From assembly GCA_041941305.1 (NCBI GenBank), contig JBGTQJ010000043.1, positions 1 to 64,000 of the forward strand: a DNA stretch of 64,000 bases, written 5' to 3'. Position numbers and translations under genes: made by a program. Below, in pieces: positions 28,749 through 38,070 of this stretch. The notes under the pieces were generated by a model that ran no database searches, was not told where the DNA came from, and worked only from the letters and a program-made list of their open reading frames with translations. Position 1 is the first letter of the stretch, and every line of letters begins with the position of its first letter. Origin of the DNA: JANSWP01 sp041941305. Its GTDB lineage: Bacteria > Bacteroidota > Bacteroidia > Chitinophagales > Saprospiraceae.

Positions 28749-28883
28749 ATGAAAAATTCAGTTCAGAAACCTGAACGGACAAGGAATTCCTTTGTCCAAT
28801 TTGAAAGGATTGCTATTTCCTCTATCAAAATGAGCAAAGTAAAAGGCGGCATTATTGGTATTGAAGATGTGATTGATGTTTGA
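28749..28883 (+). CDS. Small 44-residue peptide with double-Gly leader-like motif (candidate precursor peptide)
   Basis: ATG at 28749, TGA at 28881, 44 aa. The peptide starts MKNSVQKPERTRNSF and continues FERIAISSIKMSKVKGG, then a 10-residue tail IIGIEDVIDV. The pattern of spaced hydrophobic residues, then M-x-x-V/I-K-G-G, is like leaders of Bacteroidota GG-type natural-product precursors, in which a C39-type peptidase cuts after GG. A 7-bp hairpin (28715-28731) lies upstream. No modifying enzyme or C39 exporter is nearby, so function is unproven. It is too short for routine gene calls. Confidence 0.4.
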   Translation: MKNSVQKPERTRNSFVQFERIAISSIKMSKVKGGIIGIEDVIDV

Positions 28884-28904
28884 TGTATGAGGGTAATCGA
28901 GTTG

Positions 28905-30338
28905 TCAAATTTGCCTGTTTGATGACTCGATTTTTTCTGCTAGCCAGGTTTTTGAAACAATAGGAGTAATTCCATTTAGTTTGGATAGCCATAAGGATAC
29001 TGTTTTTTTTGACATTGAATTTTGAGAAAGATAGTTAGCCAGTTTTCGAGAAAAATGGATAAAATTCAAATAGGCCAGTTCTTTATTTTTGGAAACCCCA
29101 GATTTTCGGCGAATATACCTTTCGAAAGTTTTTGCGTGATTTTCAAGAAACTGAAACCAGCTTTTTTCTATTAAAAAAAGCTCAAAAGAGGCACGAAATA
29201 ACAATGATCTTTCATTGATTTGAAAAAAGGTTTTTTGTGAAGAGTGGTCTTGCAATAAATCCACTGTCTTTGAAAAATTTTTATTGAAAAAATACCAATA
29301 CGCCATAGCAAGGATATTGACGTCCTTTTGGGTATTGGGATTGAGTAATGATTTGTATTGTTGAATAAAATGAAATGCCCAATCGAGTTCATTTAATTTA
29401 GCACTACTAATGACAATATTGATAAATGTGCTGTCCGACATTTGCTGATGATGGGTTAGCAAATCATATTGAAGTCCATAGCGATACAATTCAAAACTCT
29501 CATCTGCAAAGCGCATGTCTTCTTTTTTGGATTGGCGAATGGCAAAATTTTGTAAGTGACTCAGTATCAATTGACTATCATGTTGATTTAGATATTCAAT
29601 AGAATTGAGGAATTGTTCTTTTATTTCAAAGTAAAGAAGTTCATTTTCTGAATCATATAATTCTATGATTTTCAGATAAATACTACAGATTTGGCAATCA
29701 CACTTTTGGCTTGCAAAATCCTTGAGTTTTGGAATAGAAACAGATTCACCCAATGTAGTTTCGCGTGCTTTCATTTCAGCAATCAATCGAAGTTTAGCTT
29801 GTATGTAAAATGAATCTATATGTTCGGAAGCAAGATAAAGATGGGAATGAGCCTCCTTTTGTTTTGGAGTATTTGGATGAAAATATAAATCGTGGTGAAG
29901 TTGGAAAAGTTCAAGAGATTCGTCGAGATTAAGCGTAGTTTTTGATTTCTGATGTTGAATCCTTTTTTGTGTATTTTTTTCAAAAAAGGTATAGAGGTTT
30001 TGTTCATTGTACGCTTGCGTCAATGCTTTTTTGCGAAGTGATACATTAGAACGGATTGTTTTTGAAATGAGAAAATCTTCTAATAGCACAGTCAGGTGAT
30101 ACATTAAATCATCCAACTTTTTTATTCGAAAAGTCTTATTGGAAAATATCTTTTGAAAAACAGATTCTTTTGTAAGCGAGGGGGAATCAAATGCAGGATG
30201 GAATTTTCGCAAATGCTCAAATAAAGCAAGGATATTTTTATTGGAATTGAAAAACGGTGATTGCAGAAATTTGTAAAACCACCGCAGGTCTTCTGCATTT
30301 AGAGATTTTAATAAATTGATCAGTTTGGTGTTTTTCAT
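28905..30338 (-). CDS. Conserved helical protein of unknown function (Bacteroidota)
   Basis: 477 aa, no signal peptide, no membrane segment. The N-terminus (LLKSLNAEDLRWFYKFLQSPFFNSNKNILALFEHL) has a compact conserved look that I associate with uncharacterised Saprospiraceae proteins; the rest is a helical, TPR-like solenoid. A C-x-C-x-x-C cluster (QKCDCQICS, about residues 212-220) might bind a metal. It is divergent from the clostripain-like gene. I cannot assign a role. Confidence 0.6.
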   Translation of the reverse strand: MKNTKLINLLKSLNAEDLRWFYKFLQSPFFNSNKNILALFEHLRKFHPAFDSPSLTKESVFQKIFSNKTFRIKKLDDLMYHLTVLLEDFLISKTIRSNVSLRKKALTQAYNEQNLYTFFEKNTQKRIQHQKSKTTLNLDESLELFQLHHDLYFHPNTPKQKEAHSHLYLASEHIDSFYIQAKLRLIAEMKARETTLGESVSIPKLKDFASQKCDCQICSIYLKIIELYDSENELLYFEIKEQFLNSIEYLNQHDSQLILSHLQNFAIRQSKKEDMRFADESFELYRYGLQYDLLTHHQQMSDSTFINIVISSAKLNELDWAFHFIQQYKSLLNPNTQKDVNILAMAYWYFFNKNFSKTVDLLQDHSSQKTFFQINERSLLFRASFELFLIEKSWFQFLENHAKTFERYIRRKSGVSKNKELAYLNFIHFSRKLANYLSQNSMSKKTVSLWLSKLNGITPIVSKTWLAEKIESSNRQI

Positions 30339-30726
30339 AGTTTTTTTTGAGGTAAAAATAAAGATATGAAATTATTATAATGATTTGATAGTCAGCGCAT
30401 TGAATTTTTTAAATGCGTCATTTTTTTGACGAAAAAAGATGGAAATTGTCCGAGAAAAAAAAAGGCGGAATTTGTAGCTTGTTGATGCTTAGAGGAAAAC
30501 TCATTTTTTGAAAAAAAGGTTTTAGCACTAATCCCATGTCATTTTATTCAGACTTCCACTTTGAGACATCAAAACAAATGCCTTCACAACAAAAAAAGTT
30601 GAGTTTGTAACTGTAGTAATAAATCGAAGTTACCAACCTAGTTAAAAAGAATAGTCTGCTTTCGAGTTTGATAAAATGTCAAATTATTTCAAACTCAATT
30701 CAAGACTTTCTCAATTTAAGAAAACC
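30339..30726. other. Divergent intergenic region, no gene seen
   Basis: 388 bp between two divergent genes, AT-rich with poly-A/T runs. It must hold promoters for both, but I could not fix a TAnnTTTG/TTG pair with confidence. An in-frame ATG at 30676 extends the downstream gene by 17 codons without adding a signal. Confidence 0.4.
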
Positions 30727-33540
30727 ATGAGACAAATTCTTTTTACGGTCATTGCATTATTTTTTCTAACGGCATTGTGTTACTCACAATCTGCCTCAAT
30801 TGTCATCAATGAAATACTTTTTTTTCAAGATGTAAATTCGACAGAAAAGGACAGGGATCACGAATGGGTAGAAATTTTCAACAAAGGCAATGAAGAAATT
30901 AATTTATCTGGATGGACTCTTACCAATCGAAATGCTTTCCCCTTGATGATTTTTCCGGATATTGAATTGCCTCCCAATGCGTACTTAGTCATTCACTTTA
31001 GACAAGGAAACAGTGATTTGGATTTTTCAGATGGAATGGGAGATTTGTACACCCAATCCGATCATCTAATTATGGAAGCGTTCTCTAACAAGATAGATGA
31101 GGTTGCTCTTTTCAGTGGCACCCCTAATTCCGCTAATATTATTGATTTTTTAGGCTGGAAAGCAGGTGATGGTGAATCTGTAGGAGGTATAGCATATAAC
31201 TTTGCTGTGGATGCGGGTATTTGGGAGGAGGGTGATTTCTTTGAGATAGAAAGTCAGGCTTCTTCTGTTCAAGGAGATTCTATTGGAAGAGGTAAAGATT
31301 CTCTCGATTTAAATAGTCCTGAAGATTGGGATATTACAGGAGGACCTAATGCCATTGATATTACTCCTGTAGCACAAAATTTATCATCCCTTAGTCTTCT
31401 ATCAGGTGCTCCTTTGCCAGTACAAAACAACAAAAAGTGGACGGTTATGGTGTATTTAAATGCCGATAACCACAGGGAAGCACTTGCCTGGATTGATTTT
31501 AATGAAATGGAAGAAGCAGGGTCAAATGAAAATGTAAATGTGGTAGTTATGATCGATTGGAACATTGCGAATATTGATGTAAAAGCAAGTGTTGACGGCG
31601 GAGCTAATTTCTTTCCCACGGATCATACCTGGCGAGGGTATTTAAAAAAAGAAACTACCAATCCTAAAAGGATAACCTTATTCCCTCCACAAGGAGAAAC
31701 GACCTTTCTGGATGAACGAAATATGGGTAATCCAGACGAACTCAATGAGTTCATCAACTATGGACTTACCCATTTTCCAGCAGATAATTATGCGCTGATA
31801 ATATGGACACCTGGAGGTGGTTGGAAATGGATTGCAAAAGATGAATTAGCTCCTGGATCTTTTCCGCAAATAGATGACGAATTATTGATTGGCGAATTAG
31901 ATCAGGCCTTTAAGCAACCACAACCAATCAACAAAATATTTGATGTTGTGGGGTTCGATGCAGATTATATGGGAATGATAGAAGTAGCTCATCAGGTTTA
32001 TGATCATGCTCGAGTGTTTGTAGGTAGTCAGAATAGAAAAAGTAATGATGGTTGGCCATATGAAGCAATCATCTCTAATTTAAAATTAAATACTTCCTGG
32101 AATGCCAATCAATTTGGAGCACAAATCGTAAGTGAATATGAAAAGCATTATGAAAATAAAATTTTCAATCCATTTACTACTCTAAGCGCTGTAGCTTTAA
32201 ATAATCAATTTGAAAACCTGGTGGAGACTGTGAGTGGCTTTGCAGATGATTTGGTTACGGGGCTAGAAGATTACAATTTTAACTTTGGAGTTAATTATAA
32301 TCAAAATGATAATGTCCAAATCAAAATAAGGAATGCTCTACAACAAACCGAATTTTTTGGAGACCTTAATTATATAGACCTTTCTCACTTCGCAGAATTA
32401 ATTTGGGACAATCAAGAAATTCCAAACAATTATAAAGGAAAAGCTCCAACTATAGTCAGTTTAATAGAAGGCGGAGATATAATTATTGCAGAGAGCAATG
32501 CAACGAAGAATCAGGATGTACATGGTCTATCCATTTATTTTCCAGAATATCAAACGAAACAGATTTTTGACATGGACGCATACGATGAACCCTTCATTCA
32601 ATATGAGATGCAACCCCCTTTTGAACCTTTGGAAGAAAGATATTCTTATGACAAAAATGATTGTATACCGCCACCGGAAAACCACCCACATCCACCTGCT
32701 TCAAATTTCCATTTTCCGAATGAGACCAAGTGGGATGAATTTCTCCACCGCTATTACGAACCTGTAGCAGATGCAGGAGAGGATCTGACAGTTTTTGTAG
32801 GACAAGTTTTTAATTTAGACGGCTCAGGGTCATCAGATTCTGATGGTCAGGTGACTCGATGGATTTGGGATTTAGATGCAAACATAAATAGCATTGAAGC
32901 AGAAGTTGACTGGGACAAAGATTGCGTAGATGAATCAAATGATGATAATGATAAAGAAGGTGAATCCATATATCATTCCTATGCTACTCCCGGTGTCTAT
33001 ACGGTGACGCTTACAGTTTGGGACGACCATCATCAACAAGAGGAACACGAAGAGCATAAAGAAACTGATCAAGATGAGGCTATCATCATTGTCCTTCCTT
33101 TACAATTTGGGGTATTAGATATAGAAAAAGATGTGGTAGGTAGTTCCTGTCATGCTTTCGACGATGGCCTGCTCACTTTAACAGGTACTTTGGGAGAATG
33201 GATGGTAGAAACGCTTGATTCCAATGAAACATTCGTATGCCAGGGTTTTCACCAAGGAGGGCATGTGACTGTTTATTCAAGCGAAGAATTTGAAGAAGTT
33301 GATATTCAGGTATTTCCCAATCCAACTAGCGCATTGGTTCAAATACATTCGAGTTTTGCTGAAAATCTGAAAATAGTATTATTCGATGTTTCTGGGAAGG
33401 TATTGATAAACAAGGATTTACCTTATTCAATTGATCAAGAGGTTTTAGACTTAAATACATTACCAGCCGGGACTTTTTTCCTGAAATTTCTTGACGAAAA
33501 GAACAAACTAATTTCCATTTTTAAAATTCAAAAAATATAG
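30727..33540 (+). CDS. Secreted lamin-tail / inactive clostripain-like (C11) / PKD protein with T9SS type A domain
   Basis: 937 aa from the ATG at 30727, which begins the signal peptide MRQILFTVIALFFLTALCYSQ. Order: lamin-tail domain (about 25-170; INEILFFQDVN, EWVEIFNKGNEEINLSGWTL), clostripain-like region (about 250-660; KKWTVMVYLNADN, NYALIIWTPGGGW, VVGFDADYMGMIEVA), PKD-like domain (about 700-800) and a T9SS type A sorting domain (about 860-937; FPNPTSALVQI). In active C11 peptidases the motifs read W-x-H-G-G-G-W and F-D-A-C-L-M. Here the His is Pro362 and the Cys is Asp413, so it is probably a non-catalytic binding protein. The next gene starts 4 bp on. Confidence 0.85.
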   Translation: MRQILFTVIALFFLTALCYSQSASIVINEILFFQDVNSTEKDRDHEWVEIFNKGNEEINLSGWTLTNRNAFPLMIFPDIELPPNAYLVIHFRQGNSDLDFSDGMGDLYTQSDHLIMEAFSNKIDEVALFSGTPNSANIIDFLGWKAGDGESVGGIAYNFAVDAGIWEEGDFFEIESQASSVQGDSIGRGKDSLDLNSPEDWDITGGPNAIDITPVAQNLSSLSLLSGAPLPVQNNKKWTVMVYLNADNHREALAWIDFNEMEEAGSNENVNVVVMIDWNIANIDVKASVDGGANFFPTDHTWRGYLKKETTNPKRITLFPPQGETTFLDERNMGNPDELNEFINYGLTHFPADNYALIIWTPGGGWKWIAKDELAPGSFPQIDDELLIGELDQAFKQPQPINKIFDVVGFDADYMGMIEVAHQVYDHARVFVGSQNRKSNDGWPYEAIISNLKLNTSWNANQFGAQIVSEYEKHYENKIFNPFTTLSAVALNNQFENLVETVSGFADDLVTGLEDYNFNFGVNYNQNDNVQIKIRNALQQTEFFGDLNYIDLSHFAELIWDNQEIPNNYKGKAPTIVSLIEGGDIIIAESNATKNQDVHGLSIYFPEYQTKQIFDMDAYDEPFIQYEMQPPFEPLEERYSYDKNDCIPPPENHPHPPASNFHFPNETKWDEFLHRYYEPVADAGEDLTVFVGQVFNLDGSGSSDSDGQVTRWIWDLDANINSIEAEVDWDKDCVDESNDDNDKEGESIYHSYATPGVYTVTLTVWDDHHQQEEHEEHKETDQDEAIIIVLPLQFGVLDIEKDVVGSSCHAFDDGLLTLTGTLGEWMVETLDSNETFVCQGFHQGGHVTVYSSEEFEEVDIQVFPNPTSALVQIHSSFAENLKIVLFDVSGKVLINKDLPYSIDQEVLDLNTLPAGTFFLKFLDEKNKLISIFKIQKI

Positions 33541-33544
33541 CCTT

Positions 33545-36040
33545 ATGAGAGTTTCCAAATTATTTGCAGGTGTTATTCTTATATGTCTGGCAGCGATGCT
33601 ATCTGCTCAAAATAATGTTCCCAATATTTTCAAATATCAAGGAGTCGCAAAAATTGATGGGGAGATTGTAACCGGAAACATTGGAATTCAAGTCTCCATC
33701 ATTCATGGAACTCCAGATGGAACGGTATTATTTACCGAACGTCATTTTCCAAATACAAATGACGAAGGAGTTTTTGCCATAGCAGTTGGCGCTGGTTTAT
33801 TAGTAACTGGCAGTTTTTCGAATATTATTTGGCCAAATGGTCCATTCTTTCTAAAAGTCGAAATAGATCCTATGGGTGGAGCAAATTATTCAAATGCCGG
33901 TACTGCTCCACTGGTTAGCGTTCCTTATGCTTTATATGCTGAAGATGTAGGCAATAAAGACGATGCAGACCCTAATCCAACAAATGAATTGCAAAATCTT
34001 CTTTATGATTCCATAAGTGGTGATTTGACCATTTCTGATGGAAATACGGTCACGATTCCTACCGGAGGAAATGACAACCAGTTTCTTTCACTTATTGGAA
34101 CCAATTTGACTATTCAAAATGGCAATTCAGTCGATCTTTCAGGAATCATTCCACCTGGGGGTACCGATGACCAGAAACTTTCACTTTTAGGAACCAATCT
34201 TTCCATTGAGGATGGCAATTCCATTGACCTGAGTGTTATTCAGGATGGTGTAATTGACGGAGATGCCAGCAGCCAAAATGAAATTCAAATATTATCCTTT
34301 AATCCGGACAATGACCAATTAAGCATTTCAGGAGGAAATTCGGTGGATTTGGGTAGCCTTGATGGCGGCACAAATTTAGTAGGAGGACCAGGGATCCTTA
34401 TTTCTGGAGAAACTGTAACCAATACAGGTGATATAAACCCAAATGACGATATTACCATTTCTACAATAGCCGGAGGAGATATCTCAGGCACTTTTTCAAA
34501 TTTACAAATACAAAATAACGTAATAGGAAGCCAGGAAATAGCAGATGGAAGCATTAGTGCTGGCGACCTAAACCAGATGGGGGCGGCTGCTGGTCAGGTT
34601 TTAAAATGGAGTGGAATGGATTGGATTCCCGCCAATGATAATGGAGAAATTTATACTCCTGGTAATGGAATCAATATTATTGGAAATACCATCCATAACA
34701 CAGGTGATTTATCCAATGATAATGAAACAATCGAAATTGTAGATTTTGATGAATCTACGATGACCTTAACTATTGTAGAAGCGGGAGAGACTAAATCCGT
34801 TAATCTCATTTCCCTGTTGAATGATGCTGATGCAGATCCTCTCAATGAAACAATAGAATTTATGGAATTCGATGAAACGGATTATACACTGATAATTACC
34901 GAAGCGGGAGAGACAAAATCTGTTAACCTTTATTCACTTTTGAATGATACTGATGCAGACCCTCTTAATGAAACAATAGAGATCCTTGATTTTGATGAAT
35001 CTACGATGACCTTAACTATTGTAGAAGCGGGAGAGACAAAATCCATTAATCTCATTTCCCTGTTGAATGATGCTGATGCAGATCCTAAAAATGAATTGAT
35101 AGATAATGCCACTCTTAACAATACGATATTAATTATCAATGAAGGAGGAGAAACCACAGCCGTTGACCTTAGTTCCCTTAAAGGACCATGGATTGAAAAT
35201 ACCAACACCCAAACCGTTGAATATACAGGTAAAGCTAAAACTGGGGAATACTGTACCACTCAAGGAGGGGTCGTAATTACAGACGATGGAATCAAACGAT
35301 ACGACCCAATTACAGGTCAGCATGTCTCCAATATTTGCAAGGTTACTTACGGAAATAAAGCTTATGGAGTATTTGAGGTCAAAAATGATGAACAAACCAC
35401 CACCATCATGCAATCCTGTACCCATCAAGCTGGAATCCTCGATGTAATAGGATCGAATGGCAATTTTAATACCCTAATCGGGCATGTTCAAAATTACCCA
35501 AATCATGGACTAATGGGGGTCGTTGATGCCAATAACGTTCTAAAAGCCTATTTTTTCATTGACCAAAATGGAAATGGCACAATTGCAGCGAATGTTAAAA
35601 ACTTCAAAATGAATCACCCAAGCCAACCAGGCAAAGAAATCTGGTATGGAAGCCTTGAGGGTCCTGAACTCGCCGCCTATCTCAGGGGCACTGCTAATCT
35701 GAAGAATGGAAAAGCCACAGTTTCCTTTCCCGAACATTATCGAATTGTAGCCAATGCAGCAACCATGACAGTGGTTCTTACACCGCTTTCCGGCGAATCC
35801 AAAGGTTTGGCAGTTGTGAAAAAATCAGCGGATGGTTTTGAGGTAGTAGAATTGCTAAGCGGTCTTGGCAATTATGCCTTTGACTGGGAAGTGAAATGCG
35901 TAAGAAATGGTTATGAAAATTATAGAGTCATTCGAGATGCTTCAGAAGCAAGGCCTGCTCATGTTGATAGAGATTTGATTCCAGACCCTTCGGAATTTCC
36001 TAAAACGGTACCTTCTGTGAGAGATGATAGACATTATTGA
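33545..36040 (+). CDS. Tail-fibre-like surface protein with 41-residue tandem repeats
   Basis: 831 aa. A signal peptide (about residues 1-22) precedes the same N-terminal domain as in the protein at 26092 (FKYQGVAKIDGEIV, PYALYAEDVG). A repetitive shaft follows, including three 41-residue units (about residues 393-515; ETKSVNLISLLNDADADP). The C-terminal domain (about 690-810) contains MNHPSQPGKEIWYGSLEGPE and YRGT/LTPLSGESKGLAVV motifs common in surface and tail-fibre-like proteins of several phyla. There is no T9SS sorting domain. Four bases separate it from the clostripain-like gene, so the two are probably co-transcribed. A fibrous adhesin role is inferred. Confidence 0.75.
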   Translation: MRVSKLFAGVILICLAAMLSAQNNVPNIFKYQGVAKIDGEIVTGNIGIQVSIIHGTPDGTVLFTERHFPNTNDEGVFAIAVGAGLLVTGSFSNIIWPNGPFFLKVEIDPMGGANYSNAGTAPLVSVPYALYAEDVGNKDDADPNPTNELQNLLYDSISGDLTISDGNTVTIPTGGNDNQFLSLIGTNLTIQNGNSVDLSGIIPPGGTDDQKLSLLGTNLSIEDGNSIDLSVIQDGVIDGDASSQNEIQILSFNPDNDQLSISGGNSVDLGSLDGGTNLVGGPGILISGETVTNTGDINPNDDITISTIAGGDISGTFSNLQIQNNVIGSQEIADGSISAGDLNQMGAAAGQVLKWSGMDWIPANDNGEIYTPGNGINIIGNTIHNTGDLSNDNETIEIVDFDESTMTLTIVEAGETKSVNLISLLNDADADPLNETIEFMEFDETDYTLIITEAGETKSVNLYSLLNDTDADPLNETIEILDFDESTMTLTIVEAGETKSINLISLLNDADADPKNELIDNATLNNTILIINEGGETTAVDLSSLKGPWIENTNTQTVEYTGKAKTGEYCTTQGGVVITDDGIKRYDPITGQHVSNICKVTYGNKAYGVFEVKNDEQTTTIMQSCTHQAGILDVIGSNGNFNTLIGHVQNYPNHGLMGVVDANNVLKAYFFIDQNGNGTIAANVKNFKMNHPSQPGKEIWYGSLEGPELAAYLRGTANLKNGKATVSFPEHYRIVANAATMTVVLTPLSGESKGLAVVKKSADGFEVVELLSGLGNYAFDWEVKCVRNGYENYRVIRDASEARPAHVDRDLIPDPSEFPKTVPSVRDDRHY
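34721..35089 (+). repeat. Three tandem 123-bp repeats within the tail-fibre-like gene
   Basis: Units start at 34721, 34844 and 34967 (each begins AATGAAACAAT), and a partial fourth begins at 35090. Units 1 and 3 are nearly identical, while unit 2 is diverged, so unit number may change by recombination. The frame is kept (41 residues). Confidence 0.9.
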
Positions 36041-36225
36041 GAACACGGATTCTAAGGCTTGGACACTTAATTCAACGGTTCAAAAAGCTTGGAGTTTTGA
36101 CAAATTTGTATTTGAGGTTTTTTAAATGCTGATTCTACTGATTGCTGAAAATTTAGCCGAAATCAGAGAAATTAGCTCTGTCGGCGTTTAATATCCTATT
36201 GTCAAAACTTCCCAAAAAGCAATCC

Positions 36226-37929
36226 ATGAAATTAATTATTTCTCATATCTTCTTTTTTATTCTGACCATTTTCAGCCAACAGATTTTTGGACAAATCGAC
36301 TCCATGAGCAATCATGGTGAAAATGAACCAACAACAAGCCAGTGGAAAAAGCCCATCTTAAAAGGCAATCTATCTGCACGCCTATTATATAACAATACTA
36401 ATGGAATTGAAAACAGATATGAGAACCCAACCTGGCATATTTCGGGCTTGCCTCGGTTGGAATGGGGTGATTTCAAAATGCCTGTCCGGATCAATGCAGG
36501 GAATCGCGAAAACCCTTTTGCCCAGTATTACAATAAAATTGGCATTAGTCCGACTTATAAATGGGCGACATTGCATTTGGGATACAATAATGTTCATTTC
36601 TCTCCTTTTACGCTAAATGGCAGAACTTTCGTGGGAGCAGGCATTGAATTAACGCCCTCCTTTTTGCGAATCGGCGCAATTTATGGCAGGTTTCAAAATC
36701 CGGAAGAAGAAAAGTTTGATAGCAACCGCCAATTGATTATTCCGCCTCGTTTTGAGCGAAAAGGCTATGCTTTTAAATTGGGTTTTGGAAAAGAGGAAAA
36801 TTATGTGGATTTGTTGTATTTCCACGCCGAAGATGATTCCACCTCCATCAGTTTTCCTGATAGCAGTACTACTTTTCCGACACAAAACACCGTCATCGGC
36901 ATTAGCTCTCAGCAAAAATTGTGGCGGGTGCTGCATTTCGATATAGACGGTGGGCTTAGTGCTTTTACTCGAAACCAACGCTCAGACACGGTTACTTTAG
37001 CTCATGATTTTTGGGAAGACCTATTCCGAAAAGTAATCACCCCACGATTGTCCACACATTATCATTATGCCTTGCAAGGGAGTTTGGGACTCAAACTGAA
37101 AAATTTTGGAATAGAAACTCGCTATCGGCGGATTGATTCGGACTATCGTTCCATGGGCATCTGGTTTTTGTTGAATGACGTAGAAGACATCACTGTTTCG
37201 CCCAATTTCAATTTGTTTGATAGAAAATTCAGACTCCGCGCTCGTTATGGCTGGCAGCGAAATAACCTGTCCGGTTTGCGCCTTGCCAATAGTTTTCGGC
37301 AAATCAGTTCGGTCAATCTCCAACTTGCGCCCAATCGAAACTTGAATGTCCAATTCAATTACGCCAATTTTCATTTTGACCAAACCAAGCATCGTGAGTG
37401 GTTGTCGGACACTGTTCTCATTAGTCGCGTTACGAATCGCTTTAGTGTGGGTTTTCGCATTCTATTTCCAAGCAAGCGCATTGGCCAGACTTTATCAATG
37501 AATTATACCTACCGCCAACTGAATAGAGATACCGAAACCGACAGTGAACGTTTTCAAGCCAAAGGTTATGCCTTACGCTACAATCTTCGATTTACAAAAA
37601 CAGGATTGACACTGACACCTGGTTTGCAATATTTTGAATACAGTTTTCCAGAAAGAACGACCGAGCGATTGAATGCCAATTTGAGCATTAATCAGTCCCT
37701 TTTCAATCGAAAGCTATTTGCAGGATACCACTTTTCTTACAATTTACAATTTCAAAACAAAACCCTGGATCGAACCATATGGCGGTATCAGTTGAATGTG
37801 CAATACCGGTTGACCGACCAATTACAGTTTCGATTATTTGTCAATCTGATTCGAAGTGAAGCGGAAATGCCAGGGATGATTTCTTTTAGAGAAACAATTG
37901 GGTCTTTGGAGTTGGAGTATCGGTTTTGA
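36226..37929 (+). CDS. Outer-membrane beta-barrel protein, unknown function
   Basis: 567 aa from the ATG at 36226 (the frame also opens at a TTG at 36199). A signal peptide (MKLIISHIFFFILTIFSQQIFGQ) leads to a protein made of alternating polar/hydrophobic strands ending in aromatic SLELEYRF, a typical outer-membrane barrel C-terminus. Segments like FAQYYNKIGISPTYKWATLHLGYNN recur in uncharacterised Bacteroidota barrels. There is no plug domain and no TonB box. It may transport or anchor something at the outer membrane. No partner could be assigned. Confidence 0.65.
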   Translation: MKLIISHIFFFILTIFSQQIFGQIDSMSNHGENEPTTSQWKKPILKGNLSARLLYNNTNGIENRYENPTWHISGLPRLEWGDFKMPVRINAGNRENPFAQYYNKIGISPTYKWATLHLGYNNVHFSPFTLNGRTFVGAGIELTPSFLRIGAIYGRFQNPEEEKFDSNRQLIIPPRFERKGYAFKLGFGKEENYVDLLYFHAEDDSTSISFPDSSTTFPTQNTVIGISSQQKLWRVLHFDIDGGLSAFTRNQRSDTVTLAHDFWEDLFRKVITPRLSTHYHYALQGSLGLKLKNFGIETRYRRIDSDYRSMGIWFLLNDVEDITVSPNFNLFDRKFRLRARYGWQRNNLSGLRLANSFRQISSVNLQLAPNRNLNVQFNYANFHFDQTKHREWLSDTVLISRVTNRFSVGFRILFPSKRIGQTLSMNYTYRQLNRDTETDSERFQAKGYALRYNLRFTKTGLTLTPGLQYFEYSFPERTTERLNANLSINQSLFNRKLFAGYHFSYNLQFQNKTLDRTIWRYQLNVQYRLTDQLQFRLFVNLIRSEAEMPGMISFRETIGSLELEYRF

Positions 37930-37937
37930 GTATGATG

Positions 37938-38021
37938 CTTACTTCGAAAAAAGTTATCAGATACTTTGGAAGTAAGTAGGTTGACCTGTTAAAAACCATT
38001 ATTTAATAGGTCTACCTGCTT
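37938..38021. repeat. Two overlapping, mutually exclusive hairpins
   Basis: CTTACTTC (37938-37945) pairs with GAAGTAAG (37969-37976). The second stem, AAGTAGGTTGACCTGTTA (37974-37991), pairs imperfectly with 38004-38021. Since 37974-37976 serve both, only one can form fully. The position is the leader of the next gene. Confidence 0.4.
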
Positions 38022-38070
38022 AGCTGAAAGTTTTCTACCCAAAAACCTGAATTAAAAAAAATTACAAACC

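Noticed and set aside
28905..30338. Possible lanthipeptide or C39 processing gene beside the 44-residue peptide
   Set aside because: The neighbouring protein has no dehydratase, ATP-grasp, radical-SAM or C39 motif; it is an unrelated helical protein.
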